Assembly: GCA_021819825.1 (NCBI GenBank) | Contig: JAKAEZ010000002.1 | Span: forward strand, 1-64,000 | Direction: 5' to 3' | DNA length: 64,000 nucleotides | From: Planctomycetota bacterium | GTDB taxonomy: Bacteria; Planctomycetota; Phycisphaerae; WQYP01 | Shown: in pieces, positions 8,067 to 18,055 of the stretch | Position numbering within the stretch: the first letter of the stretch is position 1 | How the letters are laid out: each line of letters opens with the position of its first letter | Translations under genes and position numbers: made by a program | Notes under the pieces: generated by a model | Database searches by the model: none | What the model saw: the letters and a program-made list of their open reading frames with translations, nothing else | Told to the model about the DNA's origin: nothing

Positions 8067-9890
8067 TTGGGCACGCCCACGATAGCACCGCACAGCTTTC
8101 TCCAGCGGCGATGGAAGTTGCCGGAATCGGTTGCGGATAGCCGACAGCTTGATAGCTTATCGCGCAGTCTGGGCCGCCACCCATTGACCACGCGACTGCT
8201 GCTGGCGCGGAATTTGAACCATCCGGAATCAGCCCGCCAATTTTTGGAGCCGCAATTTAAGAACATTCTTCCTCCGCAGAGCATTCCCGGTCTTGAGGCC
8301 TGTGCAGACCTGGTGGCGCGAGCGATAACACGCAAGGAAAAAATCACCATCTACGGTGATTATGACGTGGACGGAATTACGGGAACCACGATGCTGCACC
8401 GGCTCTTGAAGGCGGCGGGTGCCGATTTCGATACGTATATCCCCCATCGAATTGATGAAGGCTATGGATTATCGATTGATGCGGTAAAAGATATTGCCCG
8501 GCGCGGAGCACGCCTGTTACTGACCGTCGATTGCGGCATTACCGCTGTGGAGGCGGTACAGGCCGGACGCGACGCCGGTATGACGATGGTCATCACCGAT
8601 CATCATGAATATCAGGCCCCGTTGCCGCCGGCGCATGCCATTGCCCATCCGCGTCTGCACGGATCAACGACCGGAAATACGGATTTATGCGGGGCCGCCG
8701 TGGCGTATAAACTCGTCTGGGCCGTCGCGGCAAGGCTGTGCGGTTCAGATAAGCTTACACCAACATATCGCGATATGTTGATCGATTTTACGGCCTTGAC
8801 CGCTCTGGCCACAATAGCGGATGTGGTGCCATTGCTGGACGAAAATCGTATCCTGGTGAGTTACGGCTTAAAGCAACTGTCGCGATCCAATATGGCGGGT
8901 ATCCAAGCGCTGATCCGCGTTGCAAAATTTGAAAATCGCAGCATTGACGGAACGGCGGCGGGTTTTTCGCTGGCACCTCGGCTTAATGCGGCCGGCAGAA
9001 TGGGTCATGCCAATATGGCCGTGGAATTGCTGACTACAGAAGACGCCGCCCGGGCCGATGAACTGGCGGAATATCTGGAGACAAAAAACAAGGAACGCCA
9101 GAACACTGAACGGAAAATAACCGCTGAAGCCATTGCGCTTGTGCGGCAGATGCCGCAGCTTCCCTCGGCGCTGGTGCTTTGCCAACAGCACTGGCACCCC
9201 GGCGTGGCGGGAATTGTCGCTGCACGCTTGGTGGATCACTTCAACCGCCCCGCCTTTGTGCTGATAGATAATGGGCATACCATCAGCGGCAGCGGTCGCA
9301 GTGTGCCGGGCTTTGCCCTGCATGAAGCCATTGCCCATTGCCGCGATCTGTTAATAACCGGCGGCGGCCACGCGGCGGCCGCCGGCGTAAAAATGCATAC
9401 CACGCAACTCGCGGCGTTTACTCGGAAATTATGCGACTATACCGCGCAGGCGCAACCCGCGGACGCCCTGGTACCCTGTTTAGAAATTGATGAAGAACTG
9501 GAGCCTTGCGATATTGATTGTCAGGCATTTAGTGAACTTGAAGCATTGGCTCCCTTTGGCTGCGGCAATACGAAACCGAAGTTACTGATTCGCAACGTCC
9601 AAGTTGCCGCCCCACCGCGCCGCATGGGCGCACGCGGCACGCATATGGCGCTGCAACTGAAAATTAACGACCGCCGTTGCCGAGCTGTGGGATTTGGATT
9701 AGGCGATGCCGAACCGCTGCTGACGGTCGGAATGATGCTTGACCTGGTGGTCCATGCCAGTGTGAGTCATTATTACCAGCAGCCGCAGGCGGAATTGCGC
9801 ATCATTGACTTTTCCCGCAGCGACGGGCGACCTGTGCATGGTGAAACTACCGCGGCGGAGGCGGCTGATTCAGTGTTAATGAAGTTGTAA
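8067..9890 (+). CDS. recJ: Single-stranded-DNA-specific 5'-3' exonuclease
   Basis: Degrades single-stranded DNA 5' to 3' in recombination and mismatch or base-excision repair. The 607-aa protein has the DHH phosphoesterase motifs in order: GDYDVDG near residue 99, LTVDCGIT near 153, and the signature TDHHE near 178. The DHHA1 half carries GGGHAAAAG near 431, and an OB-like C-terminal domain follows. The start is an unusual TTG at 8067, chosen because a strong GGAGG lies at 8054-8058 with correct spacing. A 7-bp inverted repeat (ATACCGG...CCGGTAT, 8024-8045) separates it from purQ and has no T-run. It is followed closely by rpiA and may be co-transcribed. Confidence 0.95.
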   Translation: MGTPTIAPHSFLQRRWKLPESVADSRQLDSLSRSLGRHPLTTRLLLARNLNHPESARQFLEPQFKNILPPQSIPGLEACADLVARAITRKEKITIYGDYDVDGITGTTMLHRLLKAAGADFDTYIPHRIDEGYGLSIDAVKDIARRGARLLLTVDCGITAVEAVQAGRDAGMTMVITDHHEYQAPLPPAHAIAHPRLHGSTTGNTDLCGAAVAYKLVWAVAARLCGSDKLTPTYRDMLIDFTALTALATIADVVPLLDENRILVSYGLKQLSRSNMAGIQALIRVAKFENRSIDGTAAGFSLAPRLNAAGRMGHANMAVELLTTEDAARADELAEYLETKNKERQNTERKITAEAIALVRQMPQLPSALVLCQQHWHPGVAGIVAARLVDHFNRPAFVLIDNGHTISGSGRSVPGFALHEAIAHCRDLLITGGGHAAAAGVKMHTTQLAAFTRKLCDYTAQAQPADALVPCLEIDEELEPCDIDCQAFSELEALAPFGCGNTKPKLLIRNVQVAAPPRRMGARGTHMALQLKINDRRCRAVGFGLGDAEPLLTVGMMLDLVVHASVSHYYQQPQAELRIIDFSRSDGRPVHGETTAAEAADSVLMKL

Positions 9891-9925
9891 ACGCTATGAC
9901 AGATATCGAATTGAAAGGATGCTCA

Positions 9926-10648
9926 ATGACACAAGCCGCTAGAAGCGCCACCCCGGAACAACTGCACGCCATTGGAGCCATCGCCGCGGGACTAATTACC
10001 AGCGGCCAGGCGGTAGGTCTGGGCAGTGGCAAGGCATCCCATGCGTTTGTAAAAATGCTGGCCCGGCGCGTGCGGGAACATGGCCTGAATATTGTCGGTA
10101 TTCCTACCTCCGAATCCACCGCCCGGCTGGCCAGAGATCTGGGCATACCGTTGGGCAGTCTGGACAATATCACGCGACTGGATATTGCCGTGGATGGTGC
10201 CGATGAAGTTGACCCCACGCTGAACCTTACCAAGGGTGGAGGCGGTGATTTGCTGCGGGAAAAAGTGATCGCCTCCATTGCACAGCGGTATGTAGTGGTG
10301 GTGGGTGAGGAAAAGCTGGTGGAACATCTGGGATCGCGATTTCCGGTTTTTGTCGAAGTGGTGGAATTCGCCTTGCCGACGGTGATTCGCGCGTTGGCCG
10401 CTATCGGGGCTACCACCACGCCGCGCATGACCGCCAGCGGTGAACTTTTCCGCACCGATAACGGCAATCCGCTGCTGCATGCCCGCTTTGATCCATCCGA
10501 TGCGCAACTCCTGCAACCGGCAATTCTCGATCAGACCATACGCAATATCCCCGGCACCATTGAAACCGGTCTATTTCTCAACAAGGCTGATGAAGTGCTG
10601 GTGGCAAACTTTGACGGTACGGTGCGGACGCTGCATCGGAATGCGTAG
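9926..10648 (+). CDS. rpiA: Ribose-5-phosphate isomerase A
   Basis: Interconverts ribose 5-phosphate and ribulose 5-phosphate in the pentose phosphate pathway. Family motifs are GLGSGKASHAF near the N-terminus, GIPTSEST, then DGADEVDPTLNLTKGGGGDLLREK, which holds the catalytic Asp and Lys residues. The ATG at 9926 follows GAAAGGA (9913-9919) and gives 240 aa, close to the usual 220-235. An upstream ATG at 9896, six bases after the recJ stop, would add ten residues but has no clear ribosome site. Confidence 0.95.
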   Translation: MTQAARSATPEQLHAIGAIAAGLITSGQAVGLGSGKASHAFVKMLARRVREHGLNIVGIPTSESTARLARDLGIPLGSLDNITRLDIAVDGADEVDPTLNLTKGGGGDLLREKVIASIAQRYVVVVGEEKLVEHLGSRFPVFVEVVEFALPTVIRALAAIGATTTPRMTASGELFRTDNGNPLLHARFDPSDAQLLQPAILDQTIRNIPGTIETGLFLNKADEVLVANFDGTVRTLHRNA

Positions 10649-10683
10649 GACGGGGAAGTTAGGAGTTGGGAGTTTGAAGGCAG

Positions 10684-10785
10684 AATCGCCAAGGGCGATT
10701 AGCGAACAAAATAATAGTGCGCGTCAAGAAAGATCCAATTTCCAGATTTCAAATCTCAAATCTGAAATTTCACATTTCAGATTCA
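10684..10785. repeat. Intergenic hairpin and AT-rich inverted repeats after rpiA
   Basis: AATCGCC-AAG-GGCGATT forms a 7-bp hairpin at 10684-10700, about 35 bases after the rpiA stop, without a following T-run. From 10740 to 10785 the sequence is a chain of near-repeats of the type CAGATTT/AAATCTG, including an exact 7-bp inverted pair at 10743-10749 and 10758-10764. It could act in transcript stability or be a slipped-strand repeat. No gene is seen in it. Confidence 0.4.
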
Positions 10786-10932
10786 TCGGGATACCGGCAC
10801 AACGGGGCTTGCCGGGGCGCACAAGTCCGGCGTTTGCAACGGCGCGGCAATTCGCCCCACTTCGGAAAAATGTTATTGTAATCCACCGTTTTGATACGAT
10901 ACAATAATATAAAGCGAGGTGGAAACGAGCGA

Positions 10933-11616
10933 GTGTATGGCACTGTACCGGAGATTCAGGCGTTGAATTTACTTGGTCTGATGCAATTGGTTGATTCCGC
11001 CCCCACCATCGGTGGCTACGCCCAATGTTTTCAAATTAATGATCTGGCCCGGCGCGGCCTGTTGCGGTCGGAGGAGCAGATCGGTCAACTTCTTGAGGCC
11101 GTATTAAAATCGTCAATTGGCCCCAGTGATGGTGTAGCGGTTGGCTGGGCGTTTAAGGCGGCGCGACAGGGTGATTTAGCGGAATTGCCGCAACTGGCGT
11201 CCTGCCTGTCGGGGCCGCAGGTGTCGGCGGATATCCGGGTAGCCTCACTGGAGTTGGGGGCGCATCTTTGGGAACTTTCACGACGCTGGGATTGGGCACA
11301 AGCCATGCACGGTCAGGTAGATTCTTTGGCACTGCCCACTGATCTGCATCACGCCATGGCCTTTGGTGCCCTGGTAAGCGAAACCACCGCCCAGGAGGTT
11401 CGAGCCATCGCCATGTGTCTGTTCAGTGCCGCTAAGGCGATTATCCGTGCCGCGGTCACCGCGATTCCCCTGGATGAAGCGGTGATATTAAAACTGCTCT
11501 CGCGACTGCAACCGGAAATTGCCGACATGGCATATCACTATGCCGCCTGCCGCCCGGAAACGATTCACGCGCTTTCGCCGGCCAAGGTTGTAGCTTCAGT
11601 GGTGGACCGATGGTAA
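10933..11616 (+). CDS. UreF-like urease accessory protein, without urease neighbours
   Basis: The 227-aa product reads along its length like UreF, the protein that helps UreD and UreG deliver nickel to urease. It opens with LLGLMQLVDSAPTIGGYAQCFQIND, matching the family's LLQLADSALPTGGFAHS start. It then has the helical middle with QGDLAELPQLASC and SADIRVASLELG, the AFGALVSE motif, and a PLDEAVILKLLSRLQPEI segment. The usual C-terminal R-H-E-T-Q-Y-S-R-L-F tail is absent. No ureABC, ureD, ureE or ureG lies within the window. The start is GTG at 10933 with GAGGTGG at 10916-10922. It may serve urease genes elsewhere or have another role. The gene converges on dnaE with a five-base gap. Confidence 0.75.
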   Translation: MYGTVPEIQALNLLGLMQLVDSAPTIGGYAQCFQINDLARRGLLRSEEQIGQLLEAVLKSSIGPSDGVAVGWAFKAARQGDLAELPQLASCLSGPQVSADIRVASLELGAHLWELSRRWDWAQAMHGQVDSLALPTDLHHAMAFGALVSETTAQEVRAIAMCLFSAAKAIIRAAVTAIPLDEAVILKLLSRLQPEIADMAYHYAACRPETIHALSPAKVVASVVDRW

Positions 11617-11621
11617 GGCAT

Positions 11622-14600
11622 TTACACGGTCTGCAACTGCGGCGCTTGCGCACGGGCGGCATTCAGATACGTTCCCGGACCAAGCACGCGCACGGCGGCT
11701 CCCTGCATTGATGATTCTATATGTTTTAATGCGTCCGGCGATCCGCTGACCGCTTTGCCTAAATTAAGGGTTACTTTCATCGGCATGTCCGCTTCGGCCA
11801 TAGCTAACTGGATTTTGGCCGGTAATTTTCCGGGATGTTCTTTAAGAACAGTTCCCAGGCGTTCAATCGAATCCGCATCCACGGCCTGGGCATCTACGCA
11901 AATCAGAACCTCACGGGCGAGTTTCTGCACGGCTTGCTCGGGGGTGAAGGCTTCATACACGCGAAATCCGGGTTCTTCGCGGGTGCGGTCCACTTTGCCG
12001 CGGAAAAAAATGACCGCATCGGCTTTGATTAAATCACCAAATTTTTGAAATTCACCGGCGAACATCGTAACTTTTACATTGCTGGATAAATCTTCGAGGA
12101 TAATCGTGGCCCATTTCTGCCCCGCGCTTGGACCGGAACGAACAATGCGCGATTCCACTTTGGAAATCAATCCGCCAAGGATTCCTTCTTTCCCATCATT
12201 GGCGGTTTTAATACTCTGAGTATTGATGGTCGTAAAATCATGCAGCATGGTTTCATAATCACGCAGGGGATGGCTGGTAACGTAGAATCCCAATACGGAT
12301 TTTTCATTCGCCATTTTCACCCCTTGCGGCCATTCCGGTATGGCTGGGAGTTTATACCCCGCCGCCGCAACCGCCATTGCGGATGAGCCACCGCCGCCGC
12401 CGAACAGACTTTCCTGCCCGGCCCTTTTGGCATTCTGCGCGGAACTGCCGGACTGCATGGCGGTTTCAATGGCCGCGGTCGCAGCCGCCCGATTTTCATG
12501 CAGCGCATCAAAGGCCCCGCATTTAATCAAAGACTCAATGACGGACTTATTAACCGTTCGCAGGTCCACACGCTCACAGAAATCAAAGAGACTGGTAAAG
12601 GGTTGGTGGCTACCGTCAGCTCGGCTACCGCGCGCCGCGATGATGGATTCCACCGCTTTTTGGCCAACACCTTTCACTCCGGCCAGGCCAAAACAGATGG
12701 TAGCGTCCACGACGCCAAAGTCAGCCACGCTCTGGTTAATATCCGGGGGCAAAATAGGAATGCCCACCCGGCCATCCGGACGAACCAGAAATCGGCAGTC
12801 TTCAATGTACTCTGTGGTTTTGGCCTGATCAATCATTTCATACGTGAGTAGCGCTGCCATATATTCCAGCGGGAAATAGGTCTTCAGATACGCGGTCTGA
12901 TACGCGACAATGGCATAGCGCGTGGAATGGCTTTTATTGAAGCCATATTTTCCGAACTCTTCAATGAGCGCGAAAATCTGGACGGCCTGCTCGGTTTTAA
13001 TTCCGTTCTTTTCCGCTCCTTCCACAAAATGCTGCTTTTCAGCGGCGATCACATCCATCTGCTTTTTGCTGATCGCTTTGATAATCTTGTAGGCCTTGGC
13101 CAGCGGGATACCACCCAACTGGTTGAATATCCGCATTACCTGTTCCTGATACACCATGATGCCGTACGTTTCGGCCAGGATGTTATCCATAATGGGATGC
13201 ACGGATGGCACGGGCTGCCGCCGGTGTTTACGGGCACAGTAATCAGGGATCAGATCCATGGGACCTGGCCGGAACAAGGCGTTAGCGGCAATGAGATCCT
13301 CAATGCGATCCGGCTTCATTTTAATCAGCAGTTCTCTCATACCCGGAGATTCAAACTGAAACACACCTTTGGTTTGTCCCTTTTGGAACACCTGCTTGTA
13401 AACGCGCTGATCGGTGAGATCAAGTTTTTCAATATCCAGTCTGCCGGGACGCGGGCCGGCCGGATGATCCGTCAGGGTGGTCTTACCATCTACCCCCATG
13501 GCATGGCGCGGCGGCAGTCCGTTGGGATAATCCGCTTCGATCAGCGCCAGCGCCCGCTCCACAATGGTCAAGGTGCGCAGACCTAGAAAGTCCATTTTCA
13601 GCAGACCGGCCTTTTCACAAGTCGGACCGTCCCATTGGGTCATGATGTCATCACCGCTTTTATACAGCGGCACAACTTCATCCAGCGGCTTATCACAGAC
13701 AATCACGCCAGCCGCGTGCATTCCGGCATTGCGGCACAAGCCCTCCAAGCGTCGCGCAATGTCAAAAAGGCGCATGACATTGGGGTCTTCTTTATATAGC
13801 TTTTTGAGATCAGCTACTTGCAAAGCGCTATCGAGCGTGACACCTACGCCGCCGGGAATCAGCTTGGTAATTTTGTCCACTTCCGACAGCGGCATGGCCA
13901 GAACCCGCCCGACATCTTTAATGGCCGCTTTAGCGCCGAGCGTCGAAAATGTGATGATCTGCGAAACATTGCCGTACTTTTTCCGCACATACTCAATAAC
14001 TTTACCGCGGCCTTCCTGGCAAATATCAATATCAATATCGGGCATTTCCGAACGGCTGGGATCCATGAACCTTTCAAAAAGCAGGTCGTAGCGAATCGGA
14101 TCAACGTTGCATAATCCCAGAGAGTATCCCACCAACGTACCGACACCGGACCCTCTGGCTCCGACGGGAATGCCATTCTGCCGGGCAAAATTACAGAAAT
14201 CCCAGACAATTAAAAAGTAGCTGGAAAAGCCTTTGCTTTGAATAACTTTCAGTTCCTGTTCCAGCCGCTGGCGCAGAACATCATTAAATTCGCCATACCG
14301 TTCGATAACCCCGGCTTCGCATAGCGTCCGCAGATAATCATCCGCGGAGACCGCTTCCCCGGTAGTTGGATTATTCGGCGGGGTGTAAACCGGAGCGTGG
14401 CGTTTGGAAAAATCCAACTGCACATCACACATTTCGGCAATTTTGAGCGTGTTGTCACACGCTTGCGGGATGTCACGGAAAATCGCCCGCATTTCGGCAG
14501 AACTTTTCAAGTACAGTTGCCGGGAATAATGCAGGCGGTTTTCATCGGCAAGCGTCTTACCCATGCTGATGCAGCACAGCACATCATGGGCGTCATAGTC

Positions 14601-15251
14601 ATCTTTCAGCAGGTAATGATGGTCATTGGTAGCGACCACCGGGCACCCGGATTTTTTGGCTACTTCCAGCAGTTGTGGAATGGCGGAAATTTGTGCCGGA
14701 TCATCATGATTCTGCAATTCTACAAAAAAGTTATCGCCAAATATGTTTTTATACTGCCCCGCCACATCCACGGCCGCGGCCACATCACCACGCTGCAGAC
14801 ATGCCGCAATTTCGGTTCCGAAGTGGCCGTTAATGACCACCAGACCCTCGGAATAGCGCGCCAGTGTTTCCTTATCCACGCGCGGGCGGTAATAAAATCC
14901 TTCGGTGTAGGCCAAACTGGCGAGTTTGAGGATATTTTTATAGCCCGCCTGATTTTTCGCCAGAACCACAAGGTGGTACGCCGCCTCACTGATGCCATGG
15001 GCATCTTTATCAAAGCGCGAACCGGGAGCCACATAAAATTCGCACCCCAGCAACGGTTTAATGCCGGCCTTTTTTGCTTCCTGATAAAATTCCACCATAC
15101 CAAATAAATTGCCATGGTCCGTCAATCCCAGGGCCGGCATACCCATTTCCGCAGCCTTGGCGCAAAGCCCCGGCAGCGTGGCACCGCCATCCAGAAGCGA
15201 ATAATGCGAATGTCCGTGCAAATGAACAAAAGAATCCTGATGACCTGACAT
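11622..15251 (-). CDS. dnaE: DNA polymerase III alpha subunit
   Basis: The replicative polymerase, class C. The 1209-aa protein begins with a PHP domain (HLHGHSHYSLLDG at about 9-21, GLTDHGNLFG). The palm has GARGSGVGTLVGYSLG and the catalytic aspartates in PDIDIDICQEGRG. The fingers and tail contain GLRTLTIVERAL, NALFRPGPMDLIP, EQVMRIFNQLGG and FGKYGFNKSHSTRYAIVAYQ. An OB-fold domain near residue 1010-1090 (EGILGGLISKVESR, WATIILEDL) follows. Length and order agree with bacterial DnaE1. The ATG at 15251 has GGAG upstream. No proofreading exonuclease domain is present; that would be a separate DnaQ. Confidence 0.97.
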   Translation of the reverse strand: MSGHQDSFVHLHGHSHYSLLDGGATLPGLCAKAAEMGMPALGLTDHGNLFGMVEFYQEAKKAGIKPLLGCEFYVAPGSRFDKDAHGISEAAYHLVVLAKNQAGYKNILKLASLAYTEGFYYRPRVDKETLARYSEGLVVINGHFGTEIAACLQRGDVAAAVDVAGQYKNIFGDNFFVELQNHDDPAQISAIPQLLEVAKKSGCPVVATNDHHYLLKDDYDAHDVLCCISMGKTLADENRLHYSRQLYLKSSAEMRAIFRDIPQACDNTLKIAEMCDVQLDFSKRHAPVYTPPNNPTTGEAVSADDYLRTLCEAGVIERYGEFNDVLRQRLEQELKVIQSKGFSSYFLIVWDFCNFARQNGIPVGARGSGVGTLVGYSLGLCNVDPIRYDLLFERFMDPSRSEMPDIDIDICQEGRGKVIEYVRKKYGNVSQIITFSTLGAKAAIKDVGRVLAMPLSEVDKITKLIPGGVGVTLDSALQVADLKKLYKEDPNVMRLFDIARRLEGLCRNAGMHAAGVIVCDKPLDEVVPLYKSGDDIMTQWDGPTCEKAGLLKMDFLGLRTLTIVERALALIEADYPNGLPPRHAMGVDGKTTLTDHPAGPRPGRLDIEKLDLTDQRVYKQVFQKGQTKGVFQFESPGMRELLIKMKPDRIEDLIAANALFRPGPMDLIPDYCARKHRRQPVPSVHPIMDNILAETYGIMVYQEQVMRIFNQLGGIPLAKAYKIIKAISKKQMDVIAAEKQHFVEGAEKNGIKTEQAVQIFALIEEFGKYGFNKSHSTRYAIVAYQTAYLKTYFPLEYMAALLTYEMIDQAKTTEYIEDCRFLVRPDGRVGIPILPPDINQSVADFGVVDATICFGLAGVKGVGQKAVESIIAARGSRADGSHQPFTSLFDFCERVDLRTVNKSVIESLIKCGAFDALHENRAAATAAIETAMQSGSSAQNAKRAGQESLFGGGGGSSAMAVAAAGYKLPAIPEWPQGVKMANEKSVLGFYVTSHPLRDYETMLHDFTTINTQSIKTANDGKEGILGGLISKVESRIVRSGPSAGQKWATIILEDLSSNVKVTMFAGEFQKFGDLIKADAVIFFRGKVDRTREEPGFRVYEAFTPEQAVQKLAREVLICVDAQAVDADSIERLGTVLKEHPGKLPAKIQLAMAEADMPMKVTLNLGKAVSGSPDALKHIESSMQGAAVRVLGPGTYLNAARAQAPQLQTV

Positions 15252-15428
15252 GCGGTGCGTCTCCGTGGAGCATATAACGGGGGCTGATTATAACGCATCC
15301 ATTGAGCTTCTAAAAATCGCAACAGAAATATTGCCCGTGCCGTTTTGGCGGTCATGGCAAATTGCCGCGCGGGGCAGTTTCGGATATACCGTTGCTCTGG
15401 AAATTGAAGCTTTAGGAAAGGCTGTGCT

Positions 15429-16193
15429 TTGTCCAGTTTAATTGTCATCCCCGCGCGCTATGATTCCACGAGACTGCCCGGCAAGCCCTTACTGCGGCAA
15501 ACCGGAAAATATCTTATAGAGCATGTCTACGAGCAGGCCTTGAAAACCAAACGCGCCTCGGCGGTGGTAGTGGCCACCGATGACCGGAGGATTGCGGACG
15601 CGGTGCGCGAATTTGAAGGGCAGGTTGTATTAACGTCCGCGGAACATCAATCCGGAACCGATCGCATCGCTGAAGTTGCCGCCATGAAGGATTTCGCCCA
15701 TTTTGACACCATCGTCAACGTCCAGGGGGATGAGCCGGAAATTGATCCAAATTTGATTGATGCTCTGATTCGCCTGCTGGAAAAGACGGATGTGCAGATG
15801 GCCACCGCGGCGGCACCCTTTGACAATGCTGCGGAAATTGTAAATCCCGGCATCGTCAAAGTCGTCATTGATCAGCGCCGCTTCGCCATGTATTTTTCCC
15901 GCAGTGTAATTCCCCATGATCGTGACGGGCAAACGGCGGGTGCCGGCGCATTAATGCTTGCGGGATTGTATCGGAAACATCTGGGTATTTACGCATATCA
16001 GAAGAACTTTCTGCTGCAACTTGCCGGTGCCGAGAGGTGCGAACTGGAAAAGCTTGAAAAACTCGAACAATTGCGCGCGCTATATCTGGGAGCCAAAATT
16101 ATTGTCCATGACACTCCGCAGGCCCATCATGGCATTGATACACCGGAAGATTATGAAGCTTTTGTCCGGCGGTACGCCGGCGAAGGGCCTTGA
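15429..16193 (+). CDS. kdsB: 3-deoxy-manno-octulosonate cytidylyltransferase
   Basis: Activates Kdo as CMP-Kdo for the lipopolysaccharide inner core. The 254-aa enzyme starts with the nucleotide-binding motif VIPARYDSTRLPGKPL. It also has TDDRRIADAV, SGTDRIAEV and NVQGDEPEIDP, all diagnostic of KdsB. The C-terminal part has LGIYAYQKNFLLQL and DTPQAHHGIDTPEDYE. The start is a TTG at 15429 behind AGGAAAGG (15413-15420), a spacing that decides it. With the LpxL-type gene it points to a Kdo-containing outer membrane. pyrG follows after 77 bases, and its product CTP is the substrate here, so the two may form an operon. Confidence 0.95.
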   Translation: MSSLIVIPARYDSTRLPGKPLLRQTGKYLIEHVYEQALKTKRASAVVVATDDRRIADAVREFEGQVVLTSAEHQSGTDRIAEVAAMKDFAHFDTIVNVQGDEPEIDPNLIDALIRLLEKTDVQMATAAAPFDNAAEIVNPGIVKVVIDQRRFAMYFSRSVIPHDRDGQTAGAGALMLAGLYRKHLGIYAYQKNFLLQLAGAERCELEKLEKLEQLRALYLGAKIIVHDTPQAHHGIDTPEDYEAFVRRYAGEGP

Positions 16194-16270
16194 GTTTTCC
16201 GGAATTTTTAGCCGCCGCATTTTCCCTAAAGAGCATTATCGATTATCCTACTATTTTCGTGAGGTCTGCG

Positions 16271-18055
16271 ATGAATAAAGAAACCCAACCTGACCTGCTG
16301 GCCTCGGTGGGCCACGCCACGCAGGATACTGAATTTTACACGCCCTTCCCCGAAGGCTATGAGAAAGGCCGCACCAAATATGTGGTGGTCCTTGGCACCG
16401 TGATGAGCGGACTGGGTAAAGGCATTTTCAGTTCCAGCCTGGCCAAGATTCTTAAAGACAAAGGCCTGCGCGTCGCCCCCATCAAAATGGAGGGCTATCT
16501 GAACATCGACTCCGGAACGCTTAATCCGTTTCGTCATGGCGAAGTTTTCGTCCTGGATGACGGCATGGAAACAGACATGGATTTAGGCACCTATGAACGC
16601 ATGCTCGATGAAAATCTGTCACGCGCCAATTTCACCACCAGCGGACAGATTTTTACGCGCATTCTCGAGCGCGAACGACATGGAAAATATCTGGGCCGTG
16701 ATGTGCAGATGATTCCCCATGTCACCGGTGAAGTTAAAACCACGCTGCGCGAACTGGCGATAAAATCAAAGGCCGATCTGGTATTTGTGGAAGTCGGCGG
16801 GACTGTGGGCGATTATGAAAACGGTTATTTTATTGAAGCGGTGCGTGAACTGGCGTACGAAGAAGGTGAAGATTCCGTATGTGTCGTGGCGTTAACGTAC
16901 ATCATTGAACCGCAATCGCTGGGCGAACAGAAATCCAAAGCGGCACAGTTGGGCCTGCGACAGGTCATGCAAACCGGCCTGCAGCCGGATATTATTGCGT
17001 GCCGCTGCCCGTCACCCGCAACGGAAAAGGTGCGGCAAAAAATCTCCATGTTCAGTAATGTGCCCATGCGTCGCGTATTTTCCATGCATGATCTACCGAG
17101 CATTTATCTGGTGCCGGAGATGTTGCGGGAAGCCGGAATGGACCGCGAGGTGCTCACGCTGTTAAATCTCCATGAGCGCGTCAACCAGCGCATGGAAGAT
17201 CAGGCTCGTCGCCGGTGGCAACACTACGTCGATAAACTCCTTGAACCGACGGAAAAGTCCGTCACCATCGCGCTGGCTGGAAAATACGCCGCCGTGCGCG
17301 ATGCCTATGCCAGTATCGACAAAGCCCTGGAACATTGCGGAGTAAATCTCGGTTGCAAAATTCAGATTCAATGGCTGGACACCACAGAAATTAATTCCCG
17401 AAATGCCGCGGATATTCTCCGGGGATGCCACGGGATCATTGTTCCGGGCGGATTTGGATCACGCGGGACGGAAGGCAAAATTGAATGTGTCCGCTTCGCG
17501 CGGGAACGCCACGTTCCCTATCTGGGAATTTGCCTGGGATTCCAGATGGCTGTGGTGGAATTCGCACGCAATGTCTGCAAACTTGAAGATGCCAACAGCA
17601 CCGAATTTGACCCCAATTGCCGCCATCCGGTCATTGATATTCTGCCGGAGCAGAAGAAAATTGAGGGCCTTGGCGGCAATATGCGACTGGGCGGAAAAGA
17701 TGTAATCCTGCAACCGGGCAGCGGCGTTTCCGCTCTTTACGGCCATGTGGACCAAGTCCGCCTGAGGTTCCGCCACCGCTATGAAGTCGAACCGCGGTAC
17801 ATTGAAACGCTTACCAAACATGGCCTGATTTTCAGCGGACACGCCCCCCATCAACCCATCATGCAGATGCTGGAATTACCGCCGGAGATACATCCATATT
17901 TTTACGCTACGCAAGCCCACCCTTGCCTGACCAGCCGCCCATTAACACCCGATGCCATGTTTTTGGGACTCGTTAGCGCCGCCTTGCAGCGTGCCTACCC
18001 GCAGCAGGTATTGCCCAGCGTCCAAAACCAGACCGCTGTCGCCACCGCAAGGTAA
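16271..18055 (+). CDS. pyrG: CTP synthase, divergent form lacking the catalytic Glu of the glutaminase triad
   Basis: Would convert UTP to CTP. The N-terminal synthetase domain has VMSGLGKGI in place of the usual VVSSLGKGI, then KMEGYLNIDSGTL where most enzymes have KLDPYxNVDPGTM. HGEVFVLDDGMETDMDLGTYER and VGGTVGDYE are conserved. The C-terminal glutaminase domain keeps the oxyanion motif VPGGFGSRG and nucleophile C421 in LGICLGFQ. The expected FHPE is AHPC: H550 is kept, but position 552 is Cys instead of the triad Glu. At 594 aa it is longer than E. coli PyrG (545), with extra N-terminal residues. The ATG at 16271 follows GAGG. It may use ammonia poorly coupled to glutamine, or rely on another acidic residue. 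Confidence 0.92.
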   Translation: MNKETQPDLLASVGHATQDTEFYTPFPEGYEKGRTKYVVVLGTVMSGLGKGIFSSSLAKILKDKGLRVAPIKMEGYLNIDSGTLNPFRHGEVFVLDDGMETDMDLGTYERMLDENLSRANFTTSGQIFTRILERERHGKYLGRDVQMIPHVTGEVKTTLRELAIKSKADLVFVEVGGTVGDYENGYFIEAVRELAYEEGEDSVCVVALTYIIEPQSLGEQKSKAAQLGLRQVMQTGLQPDIIACRCPSPATEKVRQKISMFSNVPMRRVFSMHDLPSIYLVPEMLREAGMDREVLTLLNLHERVNQRMEDQARRRWQHYVDKLLEPTEKSVTIALAGKYAAVRDAYASIDKALEHCGVNLGCKIQIQWLDTTEINSRNAADILRGCHGIIVPGGFGSRGTEGKIECVRFARERHVPYLGICLGFQMAVVEFARNVCKLEDANSTEFDPNCRHPVIDILPEQKKIEGLGGNMRLGGKDVILQPGSGVSALYGHVDQVRLRFRHRYEVEPRYIETLTKHGLIFSGHAPHQPIMQMLELPPEIHPYFYATQAHPCLTSRPLTPDAMFLGLVSAALQRAYPQQVLPSVQNQTAVATAR

